Positions 1 through 8,804 are shown, counted from the first letter of the stretch. The stretch: DNA of 64,000 nucleotides from Advenella mimigardefordensis DPN7 (GCF_000521505.1 NZ_CP003915.1:1984001-2048000), one strand, 5' to 3'. Notes: a model not told the origin generated them from the sequence alone. Made by a program: numbers and translations.

Positions 1-2
1 AT

Positions 3-419
3 TGCCTATATATGAGTGCCGTTCACGGCCGACCATCAAAAGCGACGGGTTCGGTTGATTCTGTGATGGCAGGGCTGGCTTGCGGCGAAGCCTCACCGCT
101 GGCCTGGCGCTTTTTAGAAAAAAGCGTGGATTTTTTCCAGACGATTAGCGATGTTGCGGCGATTCAGGCGATGAAAACCCTTTCCCGTGGAAGTGACGCA
201 GATATACCGGTGGTTGCGGGGGAGTCTGGGGTTGCCGGGTTGGCAGCACTTCAGAATTTGGCAGCGGCATCACAGGATGCGGTGAAGATGGGGTTGAACC
301 GGCAGTCACGCGTGCTGATGATTAATACTGAAGGCGCGACTGCGCCGACGGTGTATCGTGAGTTGGTTGGGGAGTCGGCGGAATCGGTGCTGGGGCGGCA
401 GCGGGCGTGGCGAGGGTAA
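3..419 (+). CDS. Diaminopropionate ammonia-lyase-like PLP enzyme, C-terminal part
   Basis: The frame is open to the left edge, so only about the last 138 residues are seen. The block MAGLACGE near the middle, the later GESG and the closing region with INTEGAT match the C-terminal third of 2,3-diaminopropionate ammonia-lyase (YgeX/DpaL type, fold type II PLP enzymes). There GESG-like loops line the cofactor phosphate and the STEG/NTEG segment closes the domain. The family makes pyruvate and ammonia from diaminopropionate. The catalytic lysine would lie upstream, outside the window. A related beta-replacing PLP enzyme cannot be excluded. The first ATG at position 12 is internal, not the true start. 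A perfect hairpin follows the stop. Confidence 0.72.
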   Translation, partial: CLYMSAVHGRPSKATGSVDSVMAGLACGEASPLAWRFLEKSVDFFQTISDVAAIQAMKTLSRGSDADIPVVAGESGVAGLAALQNLAAASQDAVKMGLNRQSRVLMINTEGATAPTVYRELVGESAESVLGRQRAWRG

Positions 420-445
420 CAATAAAACAGAATGGAGTATGCTGC

Positions 446-474
446 CTGAGATACAGCTATCTGCTGTATCTCAG
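446..474. terminator. Perfect 11-bp stem-loop after the PLP enzyme gene
   Basis: The arms CTGAGATACAG (446-456) and CTGTATCTCAG (464-474) are exact reverse complements around a 7-nt loop, 27 bases past the stop codon. No run of T follows on either strand, so it may be a transcript 3' end stabiliser rather than a classical rho-independent terminator. Apart from this, the 253-bp gap up to 673 shows only an AT-rich stretch, presumably holding the promoter of the LysR gene. Confidence 0.45.
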
Positions 475-672
475 CAGAAATCCTGTTTTCCGGTGGCGAT
501 GAGAGCCGGTAACATTTGTATTCCCCGGCAAATGTAATTAAAGTTGCGTACTACTTTGTCATGACATAGACCAAGCTGATTTATGGGCATACTATTTGCC
601 ACGGTTTACTATATGGCACTGTTTATCTGGCGCTAACTTTATTAATTATTTCATTGATGCATCTTCCCTAAC

Positions 673-1581
673 ATGGATACCTCCAACCATATTGCTCTTC
701 GTGTCAATTTCAAGCTGATGCACACTTTTCTGCTTGTAGCAGAACACAATAGCTTCAGGAAGGCTGCAGAACAGGCAGGGCGCTCCCAATCTGCTATCAG
801 TATGCAAATCAAGATGTTGGAGCAACAACTGGGTGTATCCCTTATTGTCAGAACCACGCGTAGCCTGCGCCTGACCGCCGAAGGGGAGCTGTTGTTGAAA
901 CAGGCCCGCCGAGCAATGCATGAGCTTGAATGGGGATTGTTGCATGTTGCTGAAGCGGCGGATTTGAAAAGGGGGAGGGTGACGATCGCCTGCTCTCCTG
1001 CCTTTGCTTCAACCCGGCTGCCGGCTATATTGTCAAGATTCCAGCAAGATTATTCCGGTATCCAGGTAATTCTAAAGGAGCATAAATCAGCGGAACTCCT
1101 TGAGGCTGTGCGGTCTGGAGAAGCCGACTTTGGCGTTGGACCGCAAATTCATGACAACAATCTGGAGTTTCAGCTCATTCAGTCTGAGCCATTGCTTGCG
1201 CTGGTTCCCAGGGTCCTGACTACCACAAATCGCAAAACGATTGAACTCAAAGAGCTGTCGCGATACCCGCTCATTTCTTTTCATCCCAATACAGTTTTGT
1301 ACAGGATTATCAGCCACGCAGCAAAAGATCACGGGTTCGAACTCAATATGCGGTATTTATGTATACAGGGCCAAACACTTGTTGCATTGGCAGAAGCAGG
1401 CCTGGGCGTCTCTTTACTAACAGAATCTGTTGCGGATCTTTCAAATTTGCAGAACGTGCAGAAGCTCGTGATAACCAATCCTCGGCTACAGCGGCATTTT
1501 GCCTTAATTCGTGCGCGGGGCCAGTTAATGTCAGCTGCCGCGCAGCGCTTATACGATTTGATTCTTGCCTACGCCAATTAA
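673..1581 (+). CDS. LysR-family transcriptional regulator
   Basis: This is a 302-residue protein of normal LysR length. An N-terminal winged helix-turn-helix lies at about residues 15-75, with the typical pattern SFRKAAEQAGRSQSAIS then LEQQLGV. The rest is a periplasmic-binding-protein-like effector domain. It lies just upstream of, and in the same direction as, the enolase-superfamily gene and the tct transporter operon, so it probably controls them, although most LysR genes are divergent from their targets. The start at 673 has no good ribosome-binding site; an in-frame ATG at 718 would remove residues before the HTH, so 673 is preferred. The inducer is unknown. Confidence 0.9.
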   Translation: MDTSNHIALRVNFKLMHTFLLVAEHNSFRKAAEQAGRSQSAISMQIKMLEQQLGVSLIVRTTRSLRLTAEGELLLKQARRAMHELEWGLLHVAEAADLKRGRVTIACSPAFASTRLPAILSRFQQDYSGIQVILKEHKSAELLEAVRSGEADFGVGPQIHDNNLEFQLIQSEPLLALVPRVLTTTNRKTIELKELSRYPLISFHPNTVLYRIISHAAKDHGFELNMRYLCIQGQTLVALAEAGLGVSLLTESVADLSNLQNVQKLVITNPRLQRHFALIRARGQLMSAAAQRLYDLILAYAN

Positions 1582-1644
1582 CTCCTTATTGTATTTATTG
1601 ATGCTCAAAACTGCATAATCCCTAAGAATTAGCAAATTTTCATG

Positions 1645-1687
1645 TGGCTCCTTTCATCTATACTGACTTTCATTATTAGAGGAGCCA
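1645..1687 (+). promoter_or_regulatory. Hairpin that would mask the ribosome-binding site of the enolase-superfamily gene
   Basis: TGGCTCCTTT (1645-1654) pairs with AGAGGAGCCA (1678-1687), ten pairs with one G-U, leaving a 23-nt loop. The right arm contains the Shine-Dalgarno sequence GAGGAG, three bases before the ATG at 1690. If the transcript starts upstream of 1645, the folded leader would hide the ribosome-binding site. This is read directly from the sequence; any regulatory role is inference. Confidence 0.45.
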
Positions 1688-1689
1688 GT

Positions 1690-2847
1690 ATGCTGAATCA
1701 GACGATGTTATATGAGACAAAAGTGTTAGAAAGCCGACAAAAGATCGTGCGGATCGAGTTACATAATTTGAGGAATATTCCTATTACTCCGCCTCCCTAT
1801 CGTGACCTGCCGAAGACGGAAGGCGCATTGTTACTGGAAGTGGAGACGAGCGATGGTATTGTTGGGTGGTCCACCAGTGGCTATACCCATCATGTGGTGG
1901 TGGATCTGATTAATAAATATATTGCACCGCGCATAATTGAACAGGGAGCGGATCCTTTTCGTACCGAGAGGATTCCAATGCTATTTGACCGACATACCTA
2001 CGAAAGGCCGCTAGGTCGGGCTCTCATTAGCGCGCTTGCCATGATTGATATTGCATGTTGGGATATCAAGGGAAAAACGCTAGGAAAACCGGTTCATCAT
2101 CTGCTTGGTGGTGCGCGAGATCGTGTACCCGTATATGTTACCCATGGTGCCGCCTATGATGGAGCTCCTGTTTATACTGCAAAAGAGCTTGCGGCAGAAG
2201 CAAAGCATTTGGCTGACTTGGGAGTGACTCATCTCAAAAATACGGTTGGGCGACAAGCTGTCCCGGATCCTTATGATGACTACAACCGTATGGCGGCGAT
2301 GCGTGAGGCTGTCGGGCCGAATGTGAGGTTGTCGATGGACGGAAACCTACGTATGTCCCTTCCAGACGCAGTTAAGCTGTGCACACTTTGTGAAGAGCTG
2401 GACATTAGTTTCATTGAAGAACCAATTCACTATAATGAGCCAGCTAATCTTGCGCATCTGAGATCCCGCACGAGTATTCGGGTGGCTGCAGCGGAAAACG
2501 AAAAATTCTCTGCCAAAGATTTGCTTTGTGCGGGTGCTATTGACATTCTTCAGCCTAACGTAAATAACGACGGTGGATTTACGGCAGGCCTGCGTTCGGC
2601 AAATCTGGCACGGGCATTCAATGTGGCGCTTGGCCATGGTAATGGGAACGGACCACACAATATCGCGCTGCATGCAGGCGTTGCCAATGGCGGACTGGTG
2701 GAGTACCACTTTCACAAATGGATGGCGTATAACGCGATCTTTAAGGAGGTACCACAGCCAGATGAGGGCTACTTGAATGTTTCCCAGGAACCAGGCTTGG
2801 GACTCGAACCGAAAGATGGCCTGATTCAGGAATTTAAAGTGTCGTAG
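1690..2847 (+). CDS. Enolase-superfamily (mandelate racemase/muconate lactonizing type) enzyme
   Basis: This is a 385-residue protein with the capping domain followed by a barrel of the enolase superfamily, whose members abstract a proton next to a carboxylate with Mg bound. Likely metal ligands are Asp217 (in DGN), Glu244 or Glu243 (in EEP) and Glu269/Glu271 (in AENE). The usual KxK pair reads Lys183-Asn-Thr185, so the second lysine is replaced. The Asp of the usual Asp/His dyad appears to be Asn290, while His316 is kept. The start at 1690 is chosen over 1642 because GAGGAG precedes it. The gene leads into tctCBA, so the substrate is probably a hydroxy acid or sugar acid brought in by that transporter. 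The reaction is unknown. Confidence 0.82.
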   Translation: MLNQTMLYETKVLESRQKIVRIELHNLRNIPITPPPYRDLPKTEGALLLEVETSDGIVGWSTSGYTHHVVVDLINKYIAPRIIEQGADPFRTERIPMLFDRHTYERPLGRALISALAMIDIACWDIKGKTLGKPVHHLLGGARDRVPVYVTHGAAYDGAPVYTAKELAAEAKHLADLGVTHLKNTVGRQAVPDPYDDYNRMAAMREAVGPNVRLSMDGNLRMSLPDAVKLCTLCEELDISFIEEPIHYNEPANLAHLRSRTSIRVAAAENEKFSAKDLLCAGAIDILQPNVNNDGGFTAGLRSANLARAFNVALGHGNGNGPHNIALHAGVANGGLVEYHFHKWMAYNAIFKEVPQPDEGYLNVSQEPGLGLEPKDGLIQEFKVS

Positions 2848-2857
2848 TAATAATAGA

Positions 2858-2882
2858 TTGCTCTGGCCGTGGGCCAGAGCAA
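2858..2882 (+). terminator. Strong stem-loop between the enolase-type gene and tctC
   Basis: TTGCTCTGGCC and GGCCAGAGCAA form an 11-bp perfect stem with a GTG loop, starting 11 bases past the stop. No T-run follows on the plus strand, so it may only partly terminate or may protect the upstream message, giving different levels of enzyme and transporter. Confidence 0.5.
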
Positions 2883-2941
2883 AACTCGTATTTATTTAAA
2901 AATCATCGGCCTATGGGGCTTGTATAAAGCATGGAGGAGAC

Positions 2942-3901
2942 ATGAGAAAGTATACGTTACTTGGAAAAATTGTTGGTGCGACGGCAATAGCAATATTGTC
3001 AGCGCATGCGGCTGTGGTTTCAGCTGCTTCCTATCCAGACAAAAATGTGACCTTAATTGTGCAGTCGTCGGCGGGAGGAGGTAGCGATATCTTCGCACGT
3101 ACGGTGGCCAACATTATTCAGAAAAAAAATCTGCTCGCTTCGCGCCTGCTGATTGAGAACCGTCCTGGCGGCGGAGGCGCTATCGCATACAACTTTATCG
3201 CAAAAAAGAAGAAGAATCCGTACTATTTGGGAACGCTTGCTACTTCCTTCTTCACTGCACCATTGCTTGGAAGAACGACAACAGGATATGACGACTTCAA
3301 ACTGGTTGCTGCTATCGCCGCGGATCCATTTGTTCTGGTGGCAAATAAAGACTCGTCAATTAAATCCATCGAAGATATTAAGAAGATGGACTCCATCCGT
3401 GTTGGCAATACCGGTGCTGTCACGGATCCGGCGATGCTGGGAGCACAGCTTGCTAAGCAGTTGGGCGTGGAGTTGCGAGCAGTTCCTTTTAACGGAGACG
3501 GAGAGGTAACAACAGCGTTATTAGGAAACCATATCGATCTCCAATTTGGAAACGCGTCAGAAGTGATGAGCCAAGTGCAGGCGGGCAGGGTCATTCCTTT
3601 AGGCGTGACTTCTGCATCCAGACTTGCCGTACTGCCAAACGTACCGACTCTGAAGGAACAGGGGGTCGATATAGAGCTACAGTTGTATCGTGGCTTTATG
3701 ATGCCAGCCGACGTTGCAGACGACGTTGTCAGTTTCTGGGAAAACGTCTTCAGGACGGTTGCAGAAAGCGAGGAGTGGAAAGAAGAATATCTGACGCGCA
3801 ACAATTCCTTTCCTGTATTTCTTGATTCCAGACAGTTTGAGGCTGAGCTTCCAAAAATAGTCAATCAGTACAAGGAATTCATCTCACAAAGCAAAAAATA
3901 G
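2942..3901 (+). CDS. tctC: Tripartite tricarboxylate transporter receptor (TctC/Bug family)
   Basis: This is a 319-residue periplasmic binding protein. It begins with a Sec signal peptide (charged MRKY, a hydrophobic stretch, cleavage after about HAAVVSAAS). The mature protein starts with the family signature YPDKNVTLIV, then a GGGSDIFAR loop and an ENRPGGGG segment, both of which line the carboxylate pocket in this family. It follows GGAGGAG closely. With the next two genes it forms a complete TctCBA system, the only receptor here that has its membrane partners. The ligand is unknown; co-localisation with an enolase-superfamily enzyme suggests a hydroxy acid. Confidence 0.9.
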   Translation: MRKYTLLGKIVGATAIAILSAHAAVVSAASYPDKNVTLIVQSSAGGGSDIFARTVANIIQKKNLLASRLLIENRPGGGGAIAYNFIAKKKKNPYYLGTLATSFFTAPLLGRTTTGYDDFKLVAAIAADPFVLVANKDSSIKSIEDIKKMDSIRVGNTGAVTDPAMLGAQLAKQLGVELRAVPFNGDGEVTTALLGNHIDLQFGNASEVMSQVQAGRVIPLGVTSASRLAVLPNVPTLKEQGVDIELQLYRGFMMPADVADDVVSFWENVFRTVAESEEWKEEYLTRNNSFPVFLDSRQFEAELPKIVNQYKEFISQSKK

Positions 3902-3966
3902 CTGGGTGAATTTTCCATGACACGAATATAGTACTTCGTGTCAGACCATTGGTGCGAGAGGCATAC

Positions 3967-4440
3967 ATGAAACTGAAGTACCTTGAACTGATTTTTGCCG
4001 TTATGGTGTTTGTGCTGGGTCTATATGTGTTGAGTACGTCCATAAGTTATGGGCTGACCGCAGAAACGGGTATGGGCACTGGCTTTTTTCCATTTATTAG
4101 CGGATTGATATTCACAATTTCGGCAGCGGGCATCATTCTTCGCCAACTGCGAAATACCTGCGTTCCAGATGGGAAAATAGGGTCATCTGAAGTGCAGACT
4201 GTTCTGCTGATGGTCGTTGCAACTGCAATATTTTTGCTGATTGTAGAAATCGTTGGATTTCTGATCCTGACGCCGTTTTACATCTTCTCTATGGCATCCA
4301 TCATAAAGCGGCCAACTCAAATGAAGACGCTTATGTCGCATTTCTTTGTGGCGGGCGGATTCACATTATTTGCCTACGGAATATTCGTTGTATTGCTTGA
4401 AACACCTATTCCGGGTGGGTGGTTTTTTCCGGAAAACTAA
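3967..4440 (+). CDS. tctB: Tripartite tricarboxylate transporter small membrane subunit
   Basis: This 157-residue protein has four hydrophobic helices (about residues 5-25, 40-60, 75-105 and 122-142), the normal layout of TctB, the small integral subunit of sodium-dependent TTT carriers. The N-terminal pairs of helices are joined by the GTGFFPF segment typical of the family. The start at 3967 is taken instead of 3949 because GAGAGG lies at the right distance and the protein then begins with the usual short charged stretch. Its end overlaps a longer version of the next frame, showing tight coupling with tctA. Confidence 0.88.
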   Translation: MKLKYLELIFAVMVFVLGLYVLSTSISYGLTAETGMGTGFFPFISGLIFTISAAGIILRQLRNTCVPDGKIGSSEVQTVLLMVVATAIFLLIVEIVGFLILTPFYIFSMASIIKRPTQMKTLMSHFFVAGGFTLFAYGIFVVLLETPIPGGWFFPEN

Positions 4441-4460
4441 TTTGGCGTTATGAGAAAAAA

Positions 4461-5957
4461 ATGGAATCTTTTGACCTTTTAATTAATGGGCTTTGGGCTG
4501 CCTTTGGTGCAGATATGCTGCTGGCTACGTTCCTGGGTGTTGTACTTGGTCTTGCTGTTGGCGTTCTGCCAGCATTGGGTCCAGCGGCAGCCGTAGCTAT
4601 TCTTTTACCCGTAATTGTACAATTTGAACCAGCGACCGCGATAGCTGGATTGGCCGGGGTTTATTATGGAGCCATGTACGGAGGAGCGGTCACTTCCATT
4701 TTACTAGGAATCCCCGGTGAGTCAGCCTCGCTTATGACAATGCTTGATGGCTATCCGCTTGCACAGCGTGGCGAAGCAGGCCGTGCATTAGGTATTAGTA
4801 TCTTTGCATCGTTCATTGGCGGGATGATAGCAATCGTGCTTTTCACTGCGGTTGCTGCGCCTTTTGCCGAGTTTGCGGTCAGATTTGGTCCGCCAGAAAT
4901 GACGGCTTTGATGATCATGGCGCTGGTGTTTTCGACTGCACTAGGCGGCGACGATGTGTGGAAAGGATTCGTTGCGTTGGGGCTTGGACTATGGCTGGGA
5001 ACAATGGGCCTGGATATTGTGTCGGGATTGCCAAGGTTCGACTTCGGAACGGTTGAATTGCTTGAAGGCATAGAGTTCGCTGTTGTTGCCATTGGTTTAT
5101 TCGGTCTGGGCGAAATTTTTGTTTCGATCAGTGAAAAGACTGAGCAAGTAGAGCGGCCTTCATATACTTTTCGTTCGCTTTTGCCGCGGATCAACGATAT
5201 TCTCGTTACCTGGAAGGACTGGCTTATGGGATCCGTTGTAGGATTTATTATTGGTGTATTGCCTGGTGCAGGCGCGACAGCATCAACAATTTTTTCCTAT
5301 TCCGTTTCAAAAAAAATGTCAAAGAATCCAGAGAAATTCGGTAAAGGTTCGCTCAGCGGTGTTGCTGCACCTGAATCAGCGAACAATGCATGTTCGTATT
5401 CGGCGATGATACCTCTGTTCACTTTGGGAATCCCGGGCTCGGGAACGACAGCGATCATGCTTGGTGGTCTCTTGATGCTTGGATTACAGCCTGGGCCGTT
5501 GTTATTTGAACAGCATGCGGATTTCATTTGGCCGGTTATAGGCACGTTCTATACGGGTAACCTGATATTGTTCGTTCTGACCATTTTACTGGTTCCGGTG
5601 TTGGCATCAATTGTGTTTATTCCTATACAGGTGCTTTTTCCTATTGTGACGGGGATCGTTCTTTATGGTGTATATGGTTTGAATAATAGTATTTTTGATA
5701 TTGGAGTAGCATTGTTTTTTGGTGTGCTTGGCTATGTGTTCAAAAAATTGCATTACCCGTCTGTTCCCGTACTTTTGGGTTTAGTATTAGGTCCGATATT
5801 GGAGCAGGGCGTGAGGCGTTCGTTGATCATGTCAGATGGAAATCCGTCGATTTTCTTTGAAAGCTATATTTCAGTTATGCTATTGCTGGCGACAGCTTCA
5901 TTGATCTTTATTCCATTGGTTAAGAAAGTCATGAGAGTTAGAGCAGGCACGTCCTGA
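4461..5957 (+). CDS. tctA: Tripartite tricarboxylate transporter large membrane subunit
   Basis: This 498-residue, very hydrophobic protein has about twelve membrane helices and is the channel-forming TctA subunit. The family blocks are clear: a glycine/proline-rich first repeat (GVLPALGPAAAVAIL, then GIPGESAS) and a second one (GVLPGAGATAS, then GIPGSGTTA). This shows the internal duplication of the family. ATG 4461 starts the normal MESFDLLINGL N-terminus; the upstream extension to 4419 overlaps tctB and is unlikely. It closes the tctCBA operon, and a two-way terminator follows. Confidence 0.93.
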   Translation: MESFDLLINGLWAAFGADMLLATFLGVVLGLAVGVLPALGPAAAVAILLPVIVQFEPATAIAGLAGVYYGAMYGGAVTSILLGIPGESASLMTMLDGYPLAQRGEAGRALGISIFASFIGGMIAIVLFTAVAAPFAEFAVRFGPPEMTALMIMALVFSTALGGDDVWKGFVALGLGLWLGTMGLDIVSGLPRFDFGTVELLEGIEFAVVAIGLFGLGEIFVSISEKTEQVERPSYTFRSLLPRINDILVTWKDWLMGSVVGFIIGVLPGAGATASTIFSYSVSKKMSKNPEKFGKGSLSGVAAPESANNACSYSAMIPLFTLGIPGSGTTAIMLGGLLMLGLQPGPLLFEQHADFIWPVIGTFYTGNLILFVLTILLVPVLASIVFIPIQVLFPIVTGIVLYGVYGLNNSIFDIGVALFFGVLGYVFKKLHYPSVPVLLGLVLGPILEQGVRRSLIMSDGNPSIFFESYISVMLLLATASLIFIPLVKKVMRVRAGTS

Positions 5958-6000
5958 TTTTATTTGAGGACACACTATTTCTGAGTAAAGATGGATTTGA

Positions 6001-6033
6001 AAAGAGCTGCGGAAGTGGATTTCGCAGCTCTTT
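6001..6033. terminator. Bidirectional rho-independent terminator between convergent genes
   Basis: AAAGAGCTGCG (6001-6011) and CGCAGCTCTTT (6023-6033) pair perfectly over 11 bp with an 11-nt loop. A/T runs on both outer sides provide U-tracts in both directions, fitting the convergent tctA and LysR genes. Confidence 0.75.
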
Positions 6034-6104
6034 CCACATAGGTATTATTGAAGAATCGGTGTGCTTGGTTTGGTATCTCCGGCGACGATACGCTGTATCC
6101 ACCG

Positions 6105-7007
6105 CTAATTTGCATATCCTTCCGCTTTCATAAATGCCTTTAACGTATCTATGAACGATTGAGATAATTGGGAGATGGGCTCATCGCTGATCCTCACTAA
6201 ATACGCTGTCAATCGGGGCGGGTTCTTTAAAGGGCGCGTCACAAAGCGATGTGCCGACCAGCTTTGAGCAGAGAACTGATCAACCAGGGCTAGCCCGGCT
6301 CCGGCCTGTACCAGCGCGCAGGCATTTTGAGGTGAGCCCACTTCCACAACGGGGCGCACGACATGGCCCTCTTTTTGAAACATCTCCTGTACCATTTGTC
6401 CAAATGACGATTCCCTGTCATAGGAAATCAGCGGATGGGGAAGTAAGTCGGCTATATCCAGGGTGGCGCGGCGAGAAAGAGGGTGGTTGTACGGGAGAAC
6501 ACAAACCATCTCAGCGTGACCGATTTCATCCTGCTCCAGATTCGGGTGAGACATTGGAAGAATCGTAATGGCCAGATCTGCCTGTCGTTTTAGCAATCGT
6601 TCAGTAAGTGGAAGATGCGTAAGATAGCGAAAGGTTAATTTAACATTGGGATGATTTTCCCTGTATTTGGTAATGACCGCCGGAATCAGCATCTGACCAA
6701 GACTGGGTGTGGCAATCAAATTCAGGATACCTTCCTGATTCTCGCGTAGTTCACGTGCCATTTCATTGACGCGTTGCACACCATCGTAGACCGTTTCCAC
6801 TTGATGAAAAAGTTTTTTGGCTTCAACGGTCGCGTGCAGTCGGCCTTTTATCCGTTCAAACAATGGGAAACCAATGCGACTTTCCAGATGAGAAAGCATG
6901 CGGCTTACTGCGGGCTGCGAGACATGTAGCAGTTCTGATGCGCCTCTGATCGAGCCGGTAATCATCACCGCCCGGAATACTTCAATTTGTCGCAAGTTCA
7001 ATTCCAT
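6105..7007 (-). CDS. LysR-family transcriptional regulator
   Basis: This protein of about 300 residues carries the N-terminal winged HTH (SIRGASELLHVSQPAVSRMLSHLE) and a type 2 periplasmic-like effector domain. It is divergent from the hydantoinase gene across a 233-bp region containing two palindromes, the classical layout for a LysR activator of that cluster. The start at 7007 gives the usual LNLRQIEVFRAV beginning; an in-frame ATG at 7019 adds four residues and cannot be ruled out. The inducer is unknown, probably the imported substrate of the downstream cluster. Confidence 0.88.
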   Translation of the reverse strand: MELNLRQIEVFRAVMITGSIRGASELLHVSQPAVSRMLSHLESRIGFPLFERIKGRLHATVEAKKLFHQVETVYDGVQRVNEMARELRENQEGILNLIATPSLGQMLIPAVITKYRENHPNVKLTFRYLTHLPLTERLLKRQADLAITILPMSHPNLEQDEIGHAEMVCVLPYNHPLSRRATLDIADLLPHPLISYDRESSFGQMVQEMFQKEGHVVRPVVEVGSPQNACALVQAGAGLALVDQFSAQSWSAHRFVTRPLKNPPRLTAYLVRISDEPISQLSQSFIDTLKAFMKAEGYAN

Positions 7008-7045
7008 CTGTCTGCCCATTTTAAAACATTAAGTTAATCACTATT

Positions 7046-7110
7046 GCGGTGCACAATTATTGAAACCAGTGCATGCACCGCACCAATAGAGGGAATTAAG
7101 GGAATTCCCT
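7046..7110. promoter_or_regulatory. Paired palindromes in the LysR/hydantoinase divergent promoter region
   Basis: GCGGTGCA (7046-7053) and TGCACCGC (7074-7081) form an exact inverted repeat. The right arm overlaps a perfect palindrome GTGCATGCAC (7069-7078). A second perfect palindrome, AGGGAATTCCCT, lies at 7099-7110. These are the best operator candidates for the divergent LysR protein. Confidence 0.4.
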
Positions 7111-7240
7111 AGTTATGTCCATAAATGGTTTTATTGGAATGATTAACATGATGTTAAGTATAACAATTGAAATATCAATAGGCAGCTGAAATAACAGACA
7201 CCATAATAATCACACATAAACCTTTTTCGAGTTTGAAGTG

Positions 7241-8746
7241 ATGACAGACAAGACCCCCGCCATTTCGCCAACCGAAGACAGCTTCGATCTGACGATTCGC
7301 AATGGAAGAATCAGTAATGCGGATAACACATTCCACGCCGACATAGGGATAAAAAACGGGGTGATTACAGCGATCGCAAAGAATCTGCCCAAAGGAGCGA
7401 AGGACGTTGATGCAACAGGACTGTGGGTCTTGCCAGGCGGGATTGACAGTCATACTCATATCGAACAGCTGTCTGGCATGGGGGTCATGTGCGCTGATGA
7501 TTTTTATTCGGGCACAGTCTCGGCGGCGTTTGGCGGCACGACAAGCATTCTTTCTTTCGCTGCTCAGCACCGCAAGGATCGGGTAAAGGACGTTCTGGAA
7601 GATTACACACGTCGGGCACAGGAAAAAGCGGTGATTGACTATGGGTTTCATTTGATCCTGACCAATCCGGACGAAGAAACATTGAGCCGGGACCTTCCTG
7701 ATGTGATCCGCGACGGGGTTACCTCGTTAAAAGTGTATATGACCTATGACGCACTCAAACTGGACGATTGCCAGTTGCTGGATGTATTGGCTGTCGCCGG
7801 AGAGCACGGTGCGATGGTGATGCTGCATGCAGAGAATCACGACATGATCCGCTGGATTGCGCGAAGGCTCCTGGAAAACGGCCATATAGCGCCGAAATAT
7901 CATGCAATCGCTCATGATGCCCTGGCCGAATCAGAGGCAACGCACCGGGCTATCACACTGTCGCGTCTTGTTGATGTTCCGGTGCTCATCGTTCACGTGG
8001 CGGGCAGCGAAACCGTTGAGATCATACGTCAGGCCCGGAATCTGGGTGCCTCGGTGTATGCAGAAAGCTGTCCTCAGTATTTGTTTCTGCAGGCTGAAGA
8101 TATCGATCGTGACGGGATGGAGGGTGCGAAATTCTGCTGCAGTCCTCCGCCTGGTGATGTGCGGTCTCAGGAGGCGATCTGGCAGGGTCTCAAGGATGGG
8201 ACATTGGCGGTGTATTCTTCTGACCATGCGCCTTATCGCTTTGACGGATCGGGTAAGTTGCCTAAAGGTGAACAGACCAGCTTTAAAGAAATGGCCAACG
8301 GTGTTCCGGGTGTTGAATTGCGACTACCGTTGTTGTTCTCGGAAGGAGTGATGAAAGGGCGGTTGACGATTGAGGAATTCGTTGCATTGACCTCGACTAA
8401 CCACGCGCATATGTATGGCATGGCTTCAAGAAAAGGCAGTATTCAAATAGGACTGGATGCCGATCTGGTGCTGTGGGATCCGGAGCACAAGGCTCAAGTC
8501 GCAGCCAGCAAACTGCATGACAACGTGGGGTACACCCCTTATGAAGGCCGTACTTTACAAGGCTGGCCCGTACAGGTGTATAGCCGCGGACGCTGTGTCG
8601 TGAAAGACAATACGCTGCAGGTAGAGCGTGGCAGTGGGCAATTTATTGCGCGAGATCGGCCAGCTCCAGTGGTACAGCGAACTGGTACTTCTCCAGGCAG
8701 AAATCTGTTCCGCCGCCTGACTCAGCTGGAGACGTTCAAAAAATAA
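7241..8746 (+). CDS. Hydantoinase/dihydropyrimidinase-like amidohydrolase
   Basis: This 501-residue cyclic amidohydrolase hydrolyses ring amides such as hydantoins or dihydropyrimidines. All metal-centre residues of the family are in place: His71 and His73 (HTH), the carboxylated Lys164 (SLKVYMTYD), His196 (HAEN), His252 (IVHVAGSE) and Asp328 (SSDHAPY). Length fits D-hydantoinase. A GTG at 7238 could add one residue; no strong ribosome-binding site is seen. It heads a run with an ABC amino acid importer and a hydantoin-type racemase, so a hydantoin or related cyclic imide is the likely substrate. No N-carbamoyl amino acid hydrolase is present nearby. Allantoinase or dihydroorotase activity is less likely from these motifs. 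Confidence 0.88.
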   Translation: MTDKTPAISPTEDSFDLTIRNGRISNADNTFHADIGIKNGVITAIAKNLPKGAKDVDATGLWVLPGGIDSHTHIEQLSGMGVMCADDFYSGTVSAAFGGTTSILSFAAQHRKDRVKDVLEDYTRRAQEKAVIDYGFHLILTNPDEETLSRDLPDVIRDGVTSLKVYMTYDALKLDDCQLLDVLAVAGEHGAMVMLHAENHDMIRWIARRLLENGHIAPKYHAIAHDALAESEATHRAITLSRLVDVPVLIVHVAGSETVEIIRQARNLGASVYAESCPQYLFLQAEDIDRDGMEGAKFCCSPPPGDVRSQEAIWQGLKDGTLAVYSSDHAPYRFDGSGKLPKGEQTSFKEMANGVPGVELRLPLLFSEGVMKGRLTIEEFVALTSTNHAHMYGMASRKGSIQIGLDADLVLWDPEHKAQVAASKLHDNVGYTPYEGRTLQGWPVQVYSRGRCVVKDNTLQVERGSGQFIARDRPAPVVQRTGTSPGRNLFRRLTQLETFKK

Positions 8747-8748
8747 AT

Positions 8749-8766
8749 CGGCTGTTTTTCCAGCCG
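8749..8766 (+). terminator. Short stem-loop after the amidohydrolase gene
   Basis: CGGCTG and CAGCCG form a 6-bp stem with a TTTTTC loop, starting just past the stop. No T-run follows, so it is more likely an intercistronic structure than a full terminator. Confidence 0.3.
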
Positions 8767-8804
8767 GGTGTGCTTAGCAGTAACTAATCGTATTGGAGAT
8801 TGAG

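Noticed and set aside
6251..6568. 105-codon plus-strand frame
   Set aside because: It lies wholly antisense within the LysR gene, whose protein is clearly conserved; a shadow frame.
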